A stretch of 64,000 bases of DNA, taken from the NCBI GenBank assembly GCA_019694805.1, contig JAIBBG010000008.1:1-64000 (forward strand). Reading direction: 5' to 3'. Below, piece by piece: positions 52,958 to 61,424 of the stretch. The position numbers were made by a program, and so were the translations under genes. Below the pieces are notes generated by a model, which did not search any database, had not been told where the DNA came from, and saw only the letters and a program-made list of their open reading frames with translations. Source of the stretch: Flavobacteriales bacterium (GTDB lineage: Bacteria > Bacteroidota > Bacteroidia > Flavobacteriales_D > Sanyastnellaceae). Within the stretch, counting starts at the first letter, position 1. Each line of letters starts with the position of its first letter.

Positions 52958-54748
52958 TTGAAATTGAGCCTCAGATTTTCCATATCGAGAAAAATTGGAA
53001 CCGGTTTCGGTTTGTTCATCGTTGTTGTTGGTGTTGTATTCTATATCACCAATAACACACTGTCTGAAAGCCGTGAGATCAACAGAAGGATCAACGATTT
53101 TTATGCGCCATCGATACGCGATCTCGAAGAGCTGAGCAATCAGTTGATCGAAGCCCATCAGTTCATGAAACAATGGGCATACGTGCAGCGCCGTGAAGAT
53201 GATCATGAAAGGTTACTGGCAGTGAAATTGTGTGAAGAAGATATTCCTGCTCAACTCAGAAAAATTGATGAGTATGCGCACATGATGACACCAGAGCAGA
53301 CCAAACAAAAAAACATGATGGCCATCCATGTTCGGGAATTGTTGATCGCCTACGATGAGATCATGCGCGCTTTGCCGGATTTCGATAGCTATTACGACCC
53401 TATCAATCAAATGGCTGCTGAAGGTTATTTTATTGAAGATGGTGTCATTCCAACGGCCATGAAGAATGCGACCACCAGCCTCAATACGATGAATGCGATG
53501 CAGCGCAATATGATGGCCACCGAGATTACCCGCATGAATGACTCTTTTGAGAAATTGCGATTACTTCTGGTGAATATCGCCTTCGGCGTTTTGTTCGCAG
53601 GTATCATCATTGCCATTCTTACTTCGCGTTCTATTGTGCGACCGATCAACTCATTGAAATATAAACTGCAGAATTTGTCACGCGGTATCTATTCAGTGCA
53701 CACAACGAAAACTGGTAATGATGAGATAGGGGATATGGCAAATGCAGTCAATGTCCTCATCAGGAATTTTGAAAAAACAAAGGAGTTTTCTTTAAGTGTC
53801 GGTGCGGGTAATTTCAATGTTCCATACGAACCACTTTCTGATCATGATGAACTAGGTAAGGCTCTCTTGCGAATGAAAGACGATCTGGCTTCCTACAGAC
53901 ATGAGATGGAAGAAAAGGTGAATAACCAAACCATGGAGATTCGCCAGCAGCGCGATGAAGTGGAAGCACAACGAGAAAAGGTCACCGAACTGTATATCGA
54001 TCTGCAATCGAGTATTGATTACGCCAAACGACTTCAGCAAACTATTTTACCTGGAAAGTCTTTCATTGAAACGATGTTTCCTCAGTCCTTCGTTTTTTTC
54101 AGGCCAAAAGCTACGGTAAGCGGAGACTTTTATTGGTTCGCCACGAAAGGCAAAAAGAAACTATTCGCTGCGGCAGATTGCACAGGACACGGGGTTCCTG
54201 GAGCATTTATGAGTCTTGTGGGTCATAATGTACTCAATCAAGCTACGAAGGTTTTTAATAAGCCATCGCAAATTTTGAATAGCGCAAATCGATTATCTGC
54301 AGAAGCCATGCGTGCCGATAGTGGTGAACATTTCATGAAGGATGGCATGGATATCGCCTTCTGTTGTTTTGATACGGAAACGTATCAACTGGATTTTAGT
54401 GGTGCACACAATCCAGCATACATCATCAGGAATAATGAACTCACTGAGATTGAAAGTGACCCCTTCAGCATCGGTACTTATTTGAATGGGGAAAAGGAAT
54501 TCACCAATCATTCTCTTATCGTACAACCGGGCGATTGTATTTATTTGTTCAGTGACGGTTATGCTGACCAATTCGGTGGTCCCAGAGGTAAAAAATACAT
54601 GCGCCGTCGCTTCAGGGATTTCTTATTGTCCATTCATTCACTGGAGATGGAGGATCAAAAGAAAGCTCTGGAAAAGGAATTGCTGGACTGGATAGGCGAC
54701 GGTGAGCAAATTGATGATGTATTGGTGATGGGTATCCGAATCCAATGA
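52958..54748 (+). CDS. Membrane sensor with HAMP and SpoIIE/PP2C phosphatase domains
   Basis: TM1 at about 14-32; a periplasmic four-helix sensor (about 33-200); TM2 at about 203-222; HAMP at about 222-276 (RSIVRPINSLKYKL) and a second HAMP-like segment at about 278-320; a coiled coil to about 350; and a SpoIIE-type PP2C phosphatase from about 375 to 596. Metal-binding motifs are intact: SGDFYW (388-393), ADCTGHGVPGAFMS (406-419), LFSDGYADQ and IDDVLVMGI. Such enzymes usually dephosphorylate an anti-sigma antagonist; none is present in this window. The start is TTG with TAGGA upstream, 3 bases after the previous stop. Sensor input may come from the YfiR/TPR proteins (inference). Confidence 0.9.
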   Translation: MKLSLRFSISRKIGTGFGLFIVVVGVVFYITNNTLSESREINRRINDFYAPSIRDLEELSNQLIEAHQFMKQWAYVQRREDDHERLLAVKLCEEDIPAQLRKIDEYAHMMTPEQTKQKNMMAIHVRELLIAYDEIMRALPDFDSYYDPINQMAAEGYFIEDGVIPTAMKNATTSLNTMNAMQRNMMATEITRMNDSFEKLRLLLVNIAFGVLFAGIIIAILTSRSIVRPINSLKYKLQNLSRGIYSVHTTKTGNDEIGDMANAVNVLIRNFEKTKEFSLSVGAGNFNVPYEPLSDHDELGKALLRMKDDLASYRHEMEEKVNNQTMEIRQQRDEVEAQREKVTELYIDLQSSIDYAKRLQQTILPGKSFIETMFPQSFVFFRPKATVSGDFYWFATKGKKKLFAAADCTGHGVPGAFMSLVGHNVLNQATKVFNKPSQILNSANRLSAEAMRADSGEHFMKDGMDIAFCCFDTETYQLDFSGAHNPAYIIRNNELTEIESDPFSIGTYLNGEKEFTNHSLIVQPGDCIYLFSDGYADQFGGPRGKKYMRRRFRDFLLSIHSLEMEDQKKALEKELLDWIGDGEQIDDVLVMGIRIQ

Positions 54749-54847
54749 GTTGTAATTCCTTTCAACGCTTCGGCGAAATGCACAGTTTACGCAGATACGT
54801 TCATGAGAATAATCAATTGTTTTTTTCCTTGAGCATATCTTTTCTCC

Positions 54848-54875
54848 AATGCATGTTGAACCTCAAACATGCATT
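54848..54875. repeat. Perfect 10-bp hairpin downstream of the PP2C gene
   Basis: AATGCATGTT (54848-54857) and AACATGCATT (54866-54875) flank an 8-base loop. There is no T tract after it on the plus strand, so it is not a standard terminator. It may stabilise the 3' end of the signalling operon mRNA. Confidence 0.6.
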
Positions 54876-55119
54876 CGAATTTCCATTCAAATCCTAAACA
54901 CCAAGGAATGCTCGTAATTGCTCGTTTTAGGCACGCTCCACGGAAATGATCATGTTTGCACGCCCTAAACTAGCGTGTTCGTTTTGAATTGAATCGGGGA
55001 GTGGCCATGTTCTTTGGTCTTTTGATACTCAAGATCGAAATCGACAGCATGATTCGGGTTAAATGATGTTGGCCCTTGGTGATCTTGCGGATACAGCTTA
55101 TTGATTTTAGCGGAAAATA

Positions 55120-55147
55120 AAAAGGCCCTGCATATGCAAGGCCTTTT
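55120..55147. terminator. Bidirectional terminator, PP2C gene / gldN
   Basis: AAAAGGCC (55120-55127) pairs with GGCCTTTT (55140-55147); the inner TGCATATGCA is itself palindromic. A and T runs flank both sides, so both the plus-strand operon and the T9SS operon can end here. Confidence 0.85.
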
Positions 55148-55167
55148 CGGTTATTTTTTTGAATCGA

Positions 55168-56022
55168 TTAATAGTGCCATAGGTCGTGTTCCATCACGAA
55201 CAAATCACCTTTGATTCTTTCGCTTTCCATCAATGCATCTATACCTTTCCATGTTGGGTCGATAGGGCGATTGTAAACGTTGTCCTCTTTCACCACATAT
55301 CCTTGGAACATACGCATTTGGAACAATTGATCGAAAGTCATTTGCTGTGAACCGTTATGCGCATTGAATACATCGAAGTTATTGAATACATAGCGACACT
55401 CTGGGTAATAGAGCCAGAAAAGCTCCTGTTTACCTTTTACCTCACCAGTTTCAGAATACTTCAAAGTAATGGGTGCAATTCCAATGATTCGTACATAGCG
55501 CTCTGAACGTTGCTTATCGAAAATCCAGTCTTCTTTCAATTTGTAACCTACCACATCTCTTGAAGTAACTGGTTCTACAGAACGGGTTTCTTCTTTTTCA
55601 CCTGTTTCCAGATTTTCAACATAACGCAATCTCACAGGATTGAGCATCGAGTCGATCTCTGTTTGTCCAAGTGGATAACGAAATTCATCGTCGTCTTGTG
55701 TTGGACCGAGACCATATGCTGTGATAGAACCTTTGTCCAGAAGACCGATTTTAATCACATCAAAGAGGCTCTTTCGATTTTCCAACGCGTCAATTGGAAA
55801 GTACAGCGGATGATTGATCTTTTGTTTAAGATCAATGACCTGCCAGATCCTTCGTGCCCACATCACGTCCGCTTCGCGGAGATATGGATATGAAATCACT
55901 TTACGTGTCGGATTGTGTTCCTTCACATAAGCACCATCCAGAACGGTCTGAACCTGTGTGATACCGCTTAACGACATCAACACACCGAGTAGCAGGAGCA
56001 ATGCACGATTTTTACGATTCAT
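55168..56022 (-). CDS. gldN: T9SS periplasmic ring protein GldN (PorN)
   Basis: GldN forms a periplasmic ring with the lipoprotein GldK. The 284-residue protein has a signal peptide (about 1-23, GITQ), then VQTVLDGAYVKEHNPTRKVISYPYLREADVMW and MWARRIWQVIDLKQKINHPLYFP, which are GldN hallmarks. It is last in the order porP, gldK, gldL, gldM, gldN, as in Porphyromonas porPKLMN. Essential for secretion and, where present, gliding. Confidence 0.96.
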   Translation of the reverse strand: MNRKNRALLLLLGVLMSLSGITQVQTVLDGAYVKEHNPTRKVISYPYLREADVMWARRIWQVIDLKQKINHPLYFPIDALENRKSLFDVIKIGLLDKGSITAYGLGPTQDDDEFRYPLGQTEIDSMLNPVRLRYVENLETGEKEETRSVEPVTSRDVVGYKLKEDWIFDKQRSERYVRIIGIAPITLKYSETGEVKGKQELFWLYYPECRYVFNNFDVFNAHNGSQQMTFDQLFQMRMFQGYVVKEDNVYNRPIDPTWKGIDALMESERIKGDLFVMEHDLWHY

Positions 56023-56033
56023 GTTATTCAGTT

Positions 56034-57749
56034 TTATGTCAGTTTCAATGTGATCGGAGCAAGCTTACGCTCTGTTCCGTCAGGCATTTTGCACATGATC
56101 TGTTCAATGAAGATCTTTTCACCTTTCTTCATTTTCTTGATCACTTCTTTCACATTATCCTCCAACCTGTTCGAATTCATTTTGTATTCCTTATACTGAC
56201 CATTGGTCACCATGGATACAACGAATGAACTAACAGTTGCCGTTACAGGGAAGTCAAATCCTTCCATTTCTGCACGCACACCGGCAGCAACACCAGCATC
56301 ACCCTGACTTACAGTACTGTCATATGGCTTTTTGCTGGCAAATGATGGAATTGGATCTGGAATTTTCTTGATACGGAATTTCTTCGGAGGCATCTGGGTG
56401 TCTTTACCGTTGATCTTAGCAGATACACGGATCGTCGCTTCTTTGCCTTCACCTGGTTTTACATTGTAAACACCATCTGCACCAGGACCACTGATACTTC
56501 CTCCTTCCATGGAAACGCTCAATGCTTTGGCATCAACACCAGGCACTGAAACTTCTACAGGATTATCCAATCCACGGTAGAATACGTTCATGTTTACTGG
56601 TGATACAACCAATGCTGGAGTACCCACTGTAATTGGAGGAATGTAGTAGTTCAGGAATTCTTCTTTACCATTTTTCATGTAAGAAAGCTGGCCTTTGAAA
56701 CCATGCTGACCCAAAGAAAGTCCTCCTGTATTTACTTTAAAAATACACTTGCCATCAGGGCCGGAAGCAATTCCTTCTCCTGAAGCGCCAGGTCCAACTT
56801 CAGTTTCCGCTGGTCTTTCACCTGAGTATTCTCCACCAGGATAAATCTTGGTTGTGCTGTTTTTGTTATAAGCAGCGAGGAAAATTTCAGCTTGGAATTC
56901 ATCTCCTTGCAACACATAAGACTGAAGCGGCACCGCAGCATAGGTTACGTCAGAGAACTTCACGTCAGAAAGGTTGATACTTTTCTGAAGCCAACCAAGA
57001 ACTTGTGCGTTGGTATTCATCACACCGGTTTGCAACATGCTCATGGTAGCGATACATGCAGCCAATGGAGTATCGTGGAAACGATTCACTTCCCATGGCT
57101 CAGCATGACCATCAAGGTCAACTTCTTCAGGAAAGTGGAATGCACTATCGATACTGGCTACGATATCTGGATCAAGGCTCACTTCGATATTATCGACGTT
57201 CATGACTTTGATTCCGCGCATGAACTGCGCGTAATCTTCCAGTTTTTTCTTCAGTTCATTACCAGACCATGGATCGGTTTTAGGCTCGTGTGGTTTAGAG
57301 CCAATCAGAAGTGCAGTGGCGTTGGTATTTTCATCAGGTTTGGAGACTTTTTCCTTACCTGCTGCACTGAGCATGTCGAGTGCTTTACCGTTTTCCATGA
57401 ATTCGTCGAAACCATCACCGGTATTGTTTGCCTTCATCGAGGCAGCCATGGTGCGTGCTTTCAATTCTTCCATGTACTTCACCAATTCTTCAGTCTTACT
57501 GGCTACTTCCTTCGCTTTAGCCTGAAATGGTACAGCCTTAGCTGCGTCTTCAGGTTTCGGCGAATTCAACGCCGCAAGTGAAGCCTGAGCTTTGCTGTTC
57601 AGAATCTCAGATGTTTTCATCTGTGATCTGTTGATTTGCAAGAACGCATTCAATACGTCCTTCGAAATGTTCATCGCGAGAAGAGCGGTGAGTACGAGGT
57701 ACATCATACCGATCATCTTCTGCCTGGGGGTTTCTTTTCCGCCTGCCAT
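56034..57749 (-). CDS. gldM: T9SS motor/shaft protein GldM (PorM)
   Basis: GldM has one N-terminal transmembrane helix (MIGMMYLVLTALLAMNISKDVLNAF) and a long periplasmic shaft of helical and Ig-like domains reaching GldK/GldN. Length 571 aa is slightly longer than the common 510-520. The start ATG is followed by MAGGKETPRQKMIG, the conserved N-terminus. It lies 11 bases from gldN and drives secretion with GldL using the proton gradient. Confidence 0.96.
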   Translation of the reverse strand: MAGGKETPRQKMIGMMYLVLTALLAMNISKDVLNAFLQINRSQMKTSEILNSKAQASLAALNSPKPEDAAKAVPFQAKAKEVASKTEELVKYMEELKARTMAASMKANNTGDGFDEFMENGKALDMLSAAGKEKVSKPDENTNATALLIGSKPHEPKTDPWSGNELKKKLEDYAQFMRGIKVMNVDNIEVSLDPDIVASIDSAFHFPEEVDLDGHAEPWEVNRFHDTPLAACIATMSMLQTGVMNTNAQVLGWLQKSINLSDVKFSDVTYAAVPLQSYVLQGDEFQAEIFLAAYNKNSTTKIYPGGEYSGERPAETEVGPGASGEGIASGPDGKCIFKVNTGGLSLGQHGFKGQLSYMKNGKEEFLNYYIPPITVGTPALVVSPVNMNVFYRGLDNPVEVSVPGVDAKALSVSMEGGSISGPGADGVYNVKPGEGKEATIRVSAKINGKDTQMPPKKFRIKKIPDPIPSFASKKPYDSTVSQGDAGVAAGVRAEMEGFDFPVTATVSSFVVSMVTNGQYKEYKMNSNRLEDNVKEVIKKMKKGEKIFIEQIMCKMPDGTERKLAPITLKLT

Positions 57750-57811
57750 TTTCCTTTGGTTTTAAAAAATGAATGTTTGGTTTGTTACTCTACAGAGCAG
57801 CAGTAAAACAT

Positions 57812-58627
57812 TTACGAGCGGGCAGTACCCATTGCATTGAGCATATTGCTATACACCGTGTTGAGCGACTTAAGGTTACGCGACAACTCGGCGATGTTTT
57901 CTTTGTATGCTTTGGTGTCTTCCACAGAATCTGCAAGATTCTTAACGAGTTCACCCATATCTGCATAAAGCGTCTTAGTCTTAGAAAGCTCCTGAAGTTG
58001 CAATTCGTACATGCTGTTCAATGAATGCATGTTCTCTGACATCTTCTGGAGTGCTTCTCCAACTGCAGCGCCTTCTTTTGCATGGTCTGTCAAACCAGTT
58101 AAAGTTTCTGATGCTGCTGCATAGTTGTCAGCAAGTACAGATACTTTTTCTGATGCACCCTTCAACGTGTTGGCGTAATCTTTAGCAGCTGAAGCTGGGC
58201 TTGTAAGATCTGAAAGATCTTTAGCCTGTGCGCTGAATGAACGCATACCATCACCAAGGCTGGCAATCAGTTCTGGTTCAATCTTAGCCTCTGCAAGCAT
58301 ATTGTCGAGCTGAGCAGAAATTCCGCTACCACCACTACCAACAGCTTGTTGGGTTTTCTTCGACTTGTTCTGCTCTTTCAATGAAAGTTTTGCTTCATCA
58401 GGAAGCGCAAGCTCCGGATACACGAGTGACCAATCTGGTTCTTCGTGAATCGGTTCGAATGCGGAGAAGAAGAAGATAAATGCTTCAGTACCGAGACCTA
58501 GGATAAGCATCAAAGATGCACCAGGCCAGTGTTGAATTTTAAACAGTGCACCAACGATTACAACAGCAGCTCCAATACCATAGAGCTTAGCCATAAACTT
58601 TTTCCAGGCTTTACTTCCGGGTTTCAT
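57812..58627 (-). CDS. gldL: T9SS motor protein GldL (PorL)
   Basis: Two N-terminal membrane helices (LYGIGAAVVIVGALFK and ASLMLILGLGTEAFIFFFSAFEP) form the inner-membrane motor with GldM. Glu48 in the second helix corresponds to the glutamate implicated in proton flow in studied homologues; Lys30 and His33 are also present. The rest, about 200 residues, is a cytoplasmic helical domain rich in Ser, Thr and Ala. Length 271 aa exceeds the roughly 220 residues of Flavobacterium GldL, mostly in this tail. Confidence 0.95.
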   Translation of the reverse strand: MKPGSKAWKKFMAKLYGIGAAVVIVGALFKIQHWPGASLMLILGLGTEAFIFFFSAFEPIHEEPDWSLVYPELALPDEAKLSLKEQNKSKKTQQAVGSGGSGISAQLDNMLAEAKIEPELIASLGDGMRSFSAQAKDLSDLTSPASAAKDYANTLKGASEKVSVLADNYAAASETLTGLTDHAKEGAAVGEALQKMSENMHSLNSMYELQLQELSKTKTLYADMGELVKNLADSVEDTKAYKENIAELSRNLKSLNTVYSNMLNAMGTARS

Positions 58628-58680
58628 AATTTTCTAAACGCTTGTTAGGGTTAATAATTAAATTGATTGATGTTGATTGA

Positions 58681-60051
58681 TTACTCGTTGAAATCTTCAG
58701 GAGCAACATTTTTACCGCGACCGAGATAGCTCATCACACAACGGAATCCAATGTATGATTTTGCTGTATCCTGATACTCGTATGATCTGGTACCGGTCTG
58801 GATGAAATACCCGATGTCTTTCCAGGAGCCACCGCGTATTACCTTACGTTTCATGCTTGGAGGATCATCCACAACTGCACGGTATTCATATTCCGGACTC
58901 ATGTCGTGAGTGAACTCATATACTGATTCATCATAGGCTGTGTTGGTCCATTCTGAAACGTTACCCGCCATGCACCACAATCCGTAGTCATTCGCAGAAT
59001 AAGATTCAATAGGAACGGTATAACAACCATTGTCTTCTACATAGTCACCGCGCATTGGCTTGAAGTTCGCCAACGGGCATCCCAGGTTATTACGGATGTA
59101 TGGACCTCCCCATGGATAGGGTGAAAGTTCAAGTCCGCCACGTGATGCATATTCCCATTCCGCTTCTGATGGAAGTCTGAAGCGCTGAATGAAAGTTTCA
59201 CCATTCGAAAATTTGTATTCATTCAGAATTTGTGTTCTCCATGCACAGAAAGCCTGACACTGTCCCCAGGTCACACCAACTACCGGATAATCATCAAATG
59301 CTGGATGCCAGAAATAGTTCTCTGTAAGTGGTTCGTTAAAACCATATGTAAAGTCATGTACCCAGCAAAGTGTATCTGGATAAATATTGATCTGTTCTTC
59401 AATGATGAACTGTGAACGATCACTGTGTCCTCTTACAGAATGCAGTTGGTTCAATGAGTTGGGCTCACCGTACTCCACATCCTTACCGGCTTTCACAGCA
59501 GCGCTTTTGAAGTCAATCCACCAATACTTGTAGCGAAGTTTACGGGTATCAATCTCAAGGCGATCGTAGAATTTGTCAGAACCCTGAAGATAGAATTCAT
59601 TGAAGATGTTTTCGAAAATATCTTCATTCTCCATATCGATTGGTTCTTCCCAATTCAATACATAACCTTTGTTGACGAATACTTCCCAGTCACGACCATC
59701 ATCTCGGTCTGGCTGTTTGAATCCTTCTACGTCTGCATTCGCAAGATAATCGCGCATCAGAGAGTCGCGAACGTAGTCAACGAACTGGCGGTATTCGTTG
59801 TTGGAAATTTCTGTCTGATCAATGTAGAAGGCCGGAATGGTCACCGTCTTCGACTTGTTGTTCAGCGCATAAGGTACATCTTCATCACTTGGTCCCATCG
59901 TAAATGAGCCAAAGTGAATGTAGTTCATACCATAAGGATTAAGTTGCTCCCATTCCTCCCTCGGGTAGGAACCGACCAACTCCCCATTCCCGCCTCCACC
60001 ACAGCTGGCCAGGAATAAAGCAACGATTAAATACAAAAACGACTTTTTCAT
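58681..60051 (-). CDS. gldK: T9SS lipoprotein GldK (PorK), SUMF1/FGE-like
   Basis: A lipoprotein signal with lipobox LASC precedes a Gly-rich linker. The main domain is of the formylglycine-generating (SUMF1) type: FTMGPSDEDVPYA, IPAFYIDQTEISNNEYRQFVDYV, PVVGVTWGQCQAFCAWR, PSEAEWEYASRGG and NVSEWTNTAYD. It is not expected to be an enzyme; GldK builds the outer-membrane-associated ring with GldN. 456 residues. A box-like TAGTTTG lies about 21 bases upstream on the minus strand. Confidence 0.95.
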   Translation of the reverse strand: MKKSFLYLIVALFLASCGGGGNGELVGSYPREEWEQLNPYGMNYIHFGSFTMGPSDEDVPYALNNKSKTVTIPAFYIDQTEISNNEYRQFVDYVRDSLMRDYLANADVEGFKQPDRDDGRDWEVFVNKGYVLNWEEPIDMENEDIFENIFNEFYLQGSDKFYDRLEIDTRKLRYKYWWIDFKSAAVKAGKDVEYGEPNSLNQLHSVRGHSDRSQFIIEEQINIYPDTLCWVHDFTYGFNEPLTENYFWHPAFDDYPVVGVTWGQCQAFCAWRTQILNEYKFSNGETFIQRFRLPSEAEWEYASRGGLELSPYPWGGPYIRNNLGCPLANFKPMRGDYVEDNGCYTVPIESYSANDYGLWCMAGNVSEWTNTAYDESVYEFTHDMSPEYEYRAVVDDPPSMKRKVIRGGSWKDIGYFIQTGTRSYEYQDTAKSYIGFRCVMSYLGRGKNVAPEDFNE

Positions 60052-60192
60052 GATTTCCTTTTTTTAGTAAACAAACTACACTTGTCTTCGGTTAGGGTTG
60101 GTTATTACTAAAAATTTGTTGTTCTTTATTACACAAAGCAGGTTAGGAAAGCATTCATTACGTAACAGTAACTCTGCAGGTTTCATTTTATT

Positions 60193-61134
60193 TTACAAGA
60201 ACCTCGGATTACTGTGACGAGCCCGGATCATTTGTGGAGTAATTCTCCAGCAATACGTGGCAAATACCTCATGTGAACCGGCTGAATAATCTTTCAATTC
60301 TGATGTCGTTACATCATATGAGTAACCAATCTTGATTCCATGCTGATTTCCTTTGTCTGATGGAAGATCTTTCTGGAATCCTACGTATGGTGAAATCGCA
60401 TCTCCTGGACGGAATGAAAGGCCTCCCCACAACATGTCGTTCCACAGTACGTCGGCATTCACATCGAATTGTGTTGCTCCAAGATCTGTTTTTATAAGGG
60501 CATTTGGACGAAGCACCAATGAAGTTCCCATTGGAAGTTCAACACCACCCATCACATAAATGTGACGTGCAAGCGCCATGTGCAAGGCATCCATATCACC
60601 ACCGAGAAGGTGTGTAACACTTAATCCAACATAATACTTGCTCGGTTGATACAACATAGTTCCCAATCCGAGATCAAATTTTCCTTGTGATACTTCTCCG
60701 GTTGGAATGATGGGGTCATTAGGATCAATAGGTACCCAACGGTTGCCAAGCTTGCTTTGAATCAAGCCCAAATTCAAACCTGCTGAGAAATAATTGTTGT
60801 TGCTCAAACTTAAGTGATAGGCACCAGACAATCTTACAATGTTGTTCTGCTGCTGACCCAAAACTTCTGTGTAGAAGGTAAGCCCCGCACCAATGTTTTC
60901 CTTCTGACCGAAGTATCCGCGGTAATTCAACAGATAGGTCTTCGGATCCTGATCGAGACCATCCCACTGATCACGGTGGAAAATAGAGATACAATGTCTC
61001 TTGGTCATACCAACAAATGCAGGGTTCACAGATTGGCGATCAAACTGCCACTGTGTATACTGCGGATCCTGTTGTGCAATTGCGCAGGTAGAGAGGGTAG
61101 TAAGAGTAATAAAAGAGAGTATAAACTTCTTCAT
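60193..61134 (-). CDS. porP: PorP/SprF-family T9SS outer-membrane protein
   Basis: The 313-residue protein has a signal peptide (about 1-20, AIAQ), then the family signature QQDPQYTQWQFDRQSVNPAFVG, and ends in barrel strands such as HGIKIGYSYDVTTSELKDYSAGSHEVF. PorP/SprF proteins help export or attach specific T9SS cargo. It precedes gldK as in the Porphyromonas porPKLMN order. A near-consensus promoter lies at 61202-61230. Confidence 0.93.
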   Translation of the reverse strand: MKKFILSFITLTTLSTCAIAQQDPQYTQWQFDRQSVNPAFVGMTKRHCISIFHRDQWDGLDQDPKTYLLNYRGYFGQKENIGAGLTFYTEVLGQQQNNIVRLSGAYHLSLSNNNYFSAGLNLGLIQSKLGNRWVPIDPNDPIIPTGEVSQGKFDLGLGTMLYQPSKYYVGLSVTHLLGGDMDALHMALARHIYVMGGVELPMGTSLVLRPNALIKTDLGATQFDVNADVLWNDMLWGGLSFRPGDAISPYVGFQKDLPSDKGNQHGIKIGYSYDVTTSELKDYSAGSHEVFATYCWRITPQMIRARHSNPRFL

Positions 61135-61201
61135 ACACTAATTGGTGGTTGTTAAGCTGTTTTGGTTCCTAAAAAGCCCGAAGGATATTTTTGGAAAGTG
61201 G

Positions 61202-61230
61202 CTAAAGTATGGGTTTTTTCCACAGTCCAA
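61202..61230 (-). promoter_or_regulatory. Candidate promoter of the porP-gldKLMN operon
   Basis: On the minus strand, TTG (61230-61228), an 18-base spacer and TACTTTAG (61209-61202) fit TTG-N-TAnnTTTG with one mismatch. The box ends 67 bases before the porP start, a longer leader than elsewhere here. No other feature is seen in 61135-61424. Confidence 0.35.
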
Positions 61231-61424
61231 AAAAAAATTCGACGGATATCGGGGAGGGCCGAAGTTAACTTTGGCTTAAGTTATTGAAAAACAGAAAAAT
61301 GAATAGCGAATGAATTCTCAGTGTGGAGGTGTTAATTCAACCCAGATTATGGGATTCCCATCCTTTTTTTGGAGGTTATCCACATTTTTCACAGGTGATT
61401 TCACAGAAATAATTCTTCCATTTT

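Larger units (their letters stand above)
54749..55167. other. 419-bp convergent intergenic region, PP2C gene / gldN
   Basis: It holds a perfect hairpin at 54848-54875 and a terminator at 55120-55147. No coding sequence, RNA gene or repeat shared with other parts of the window was found in the rest. Confidence 0.5.
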
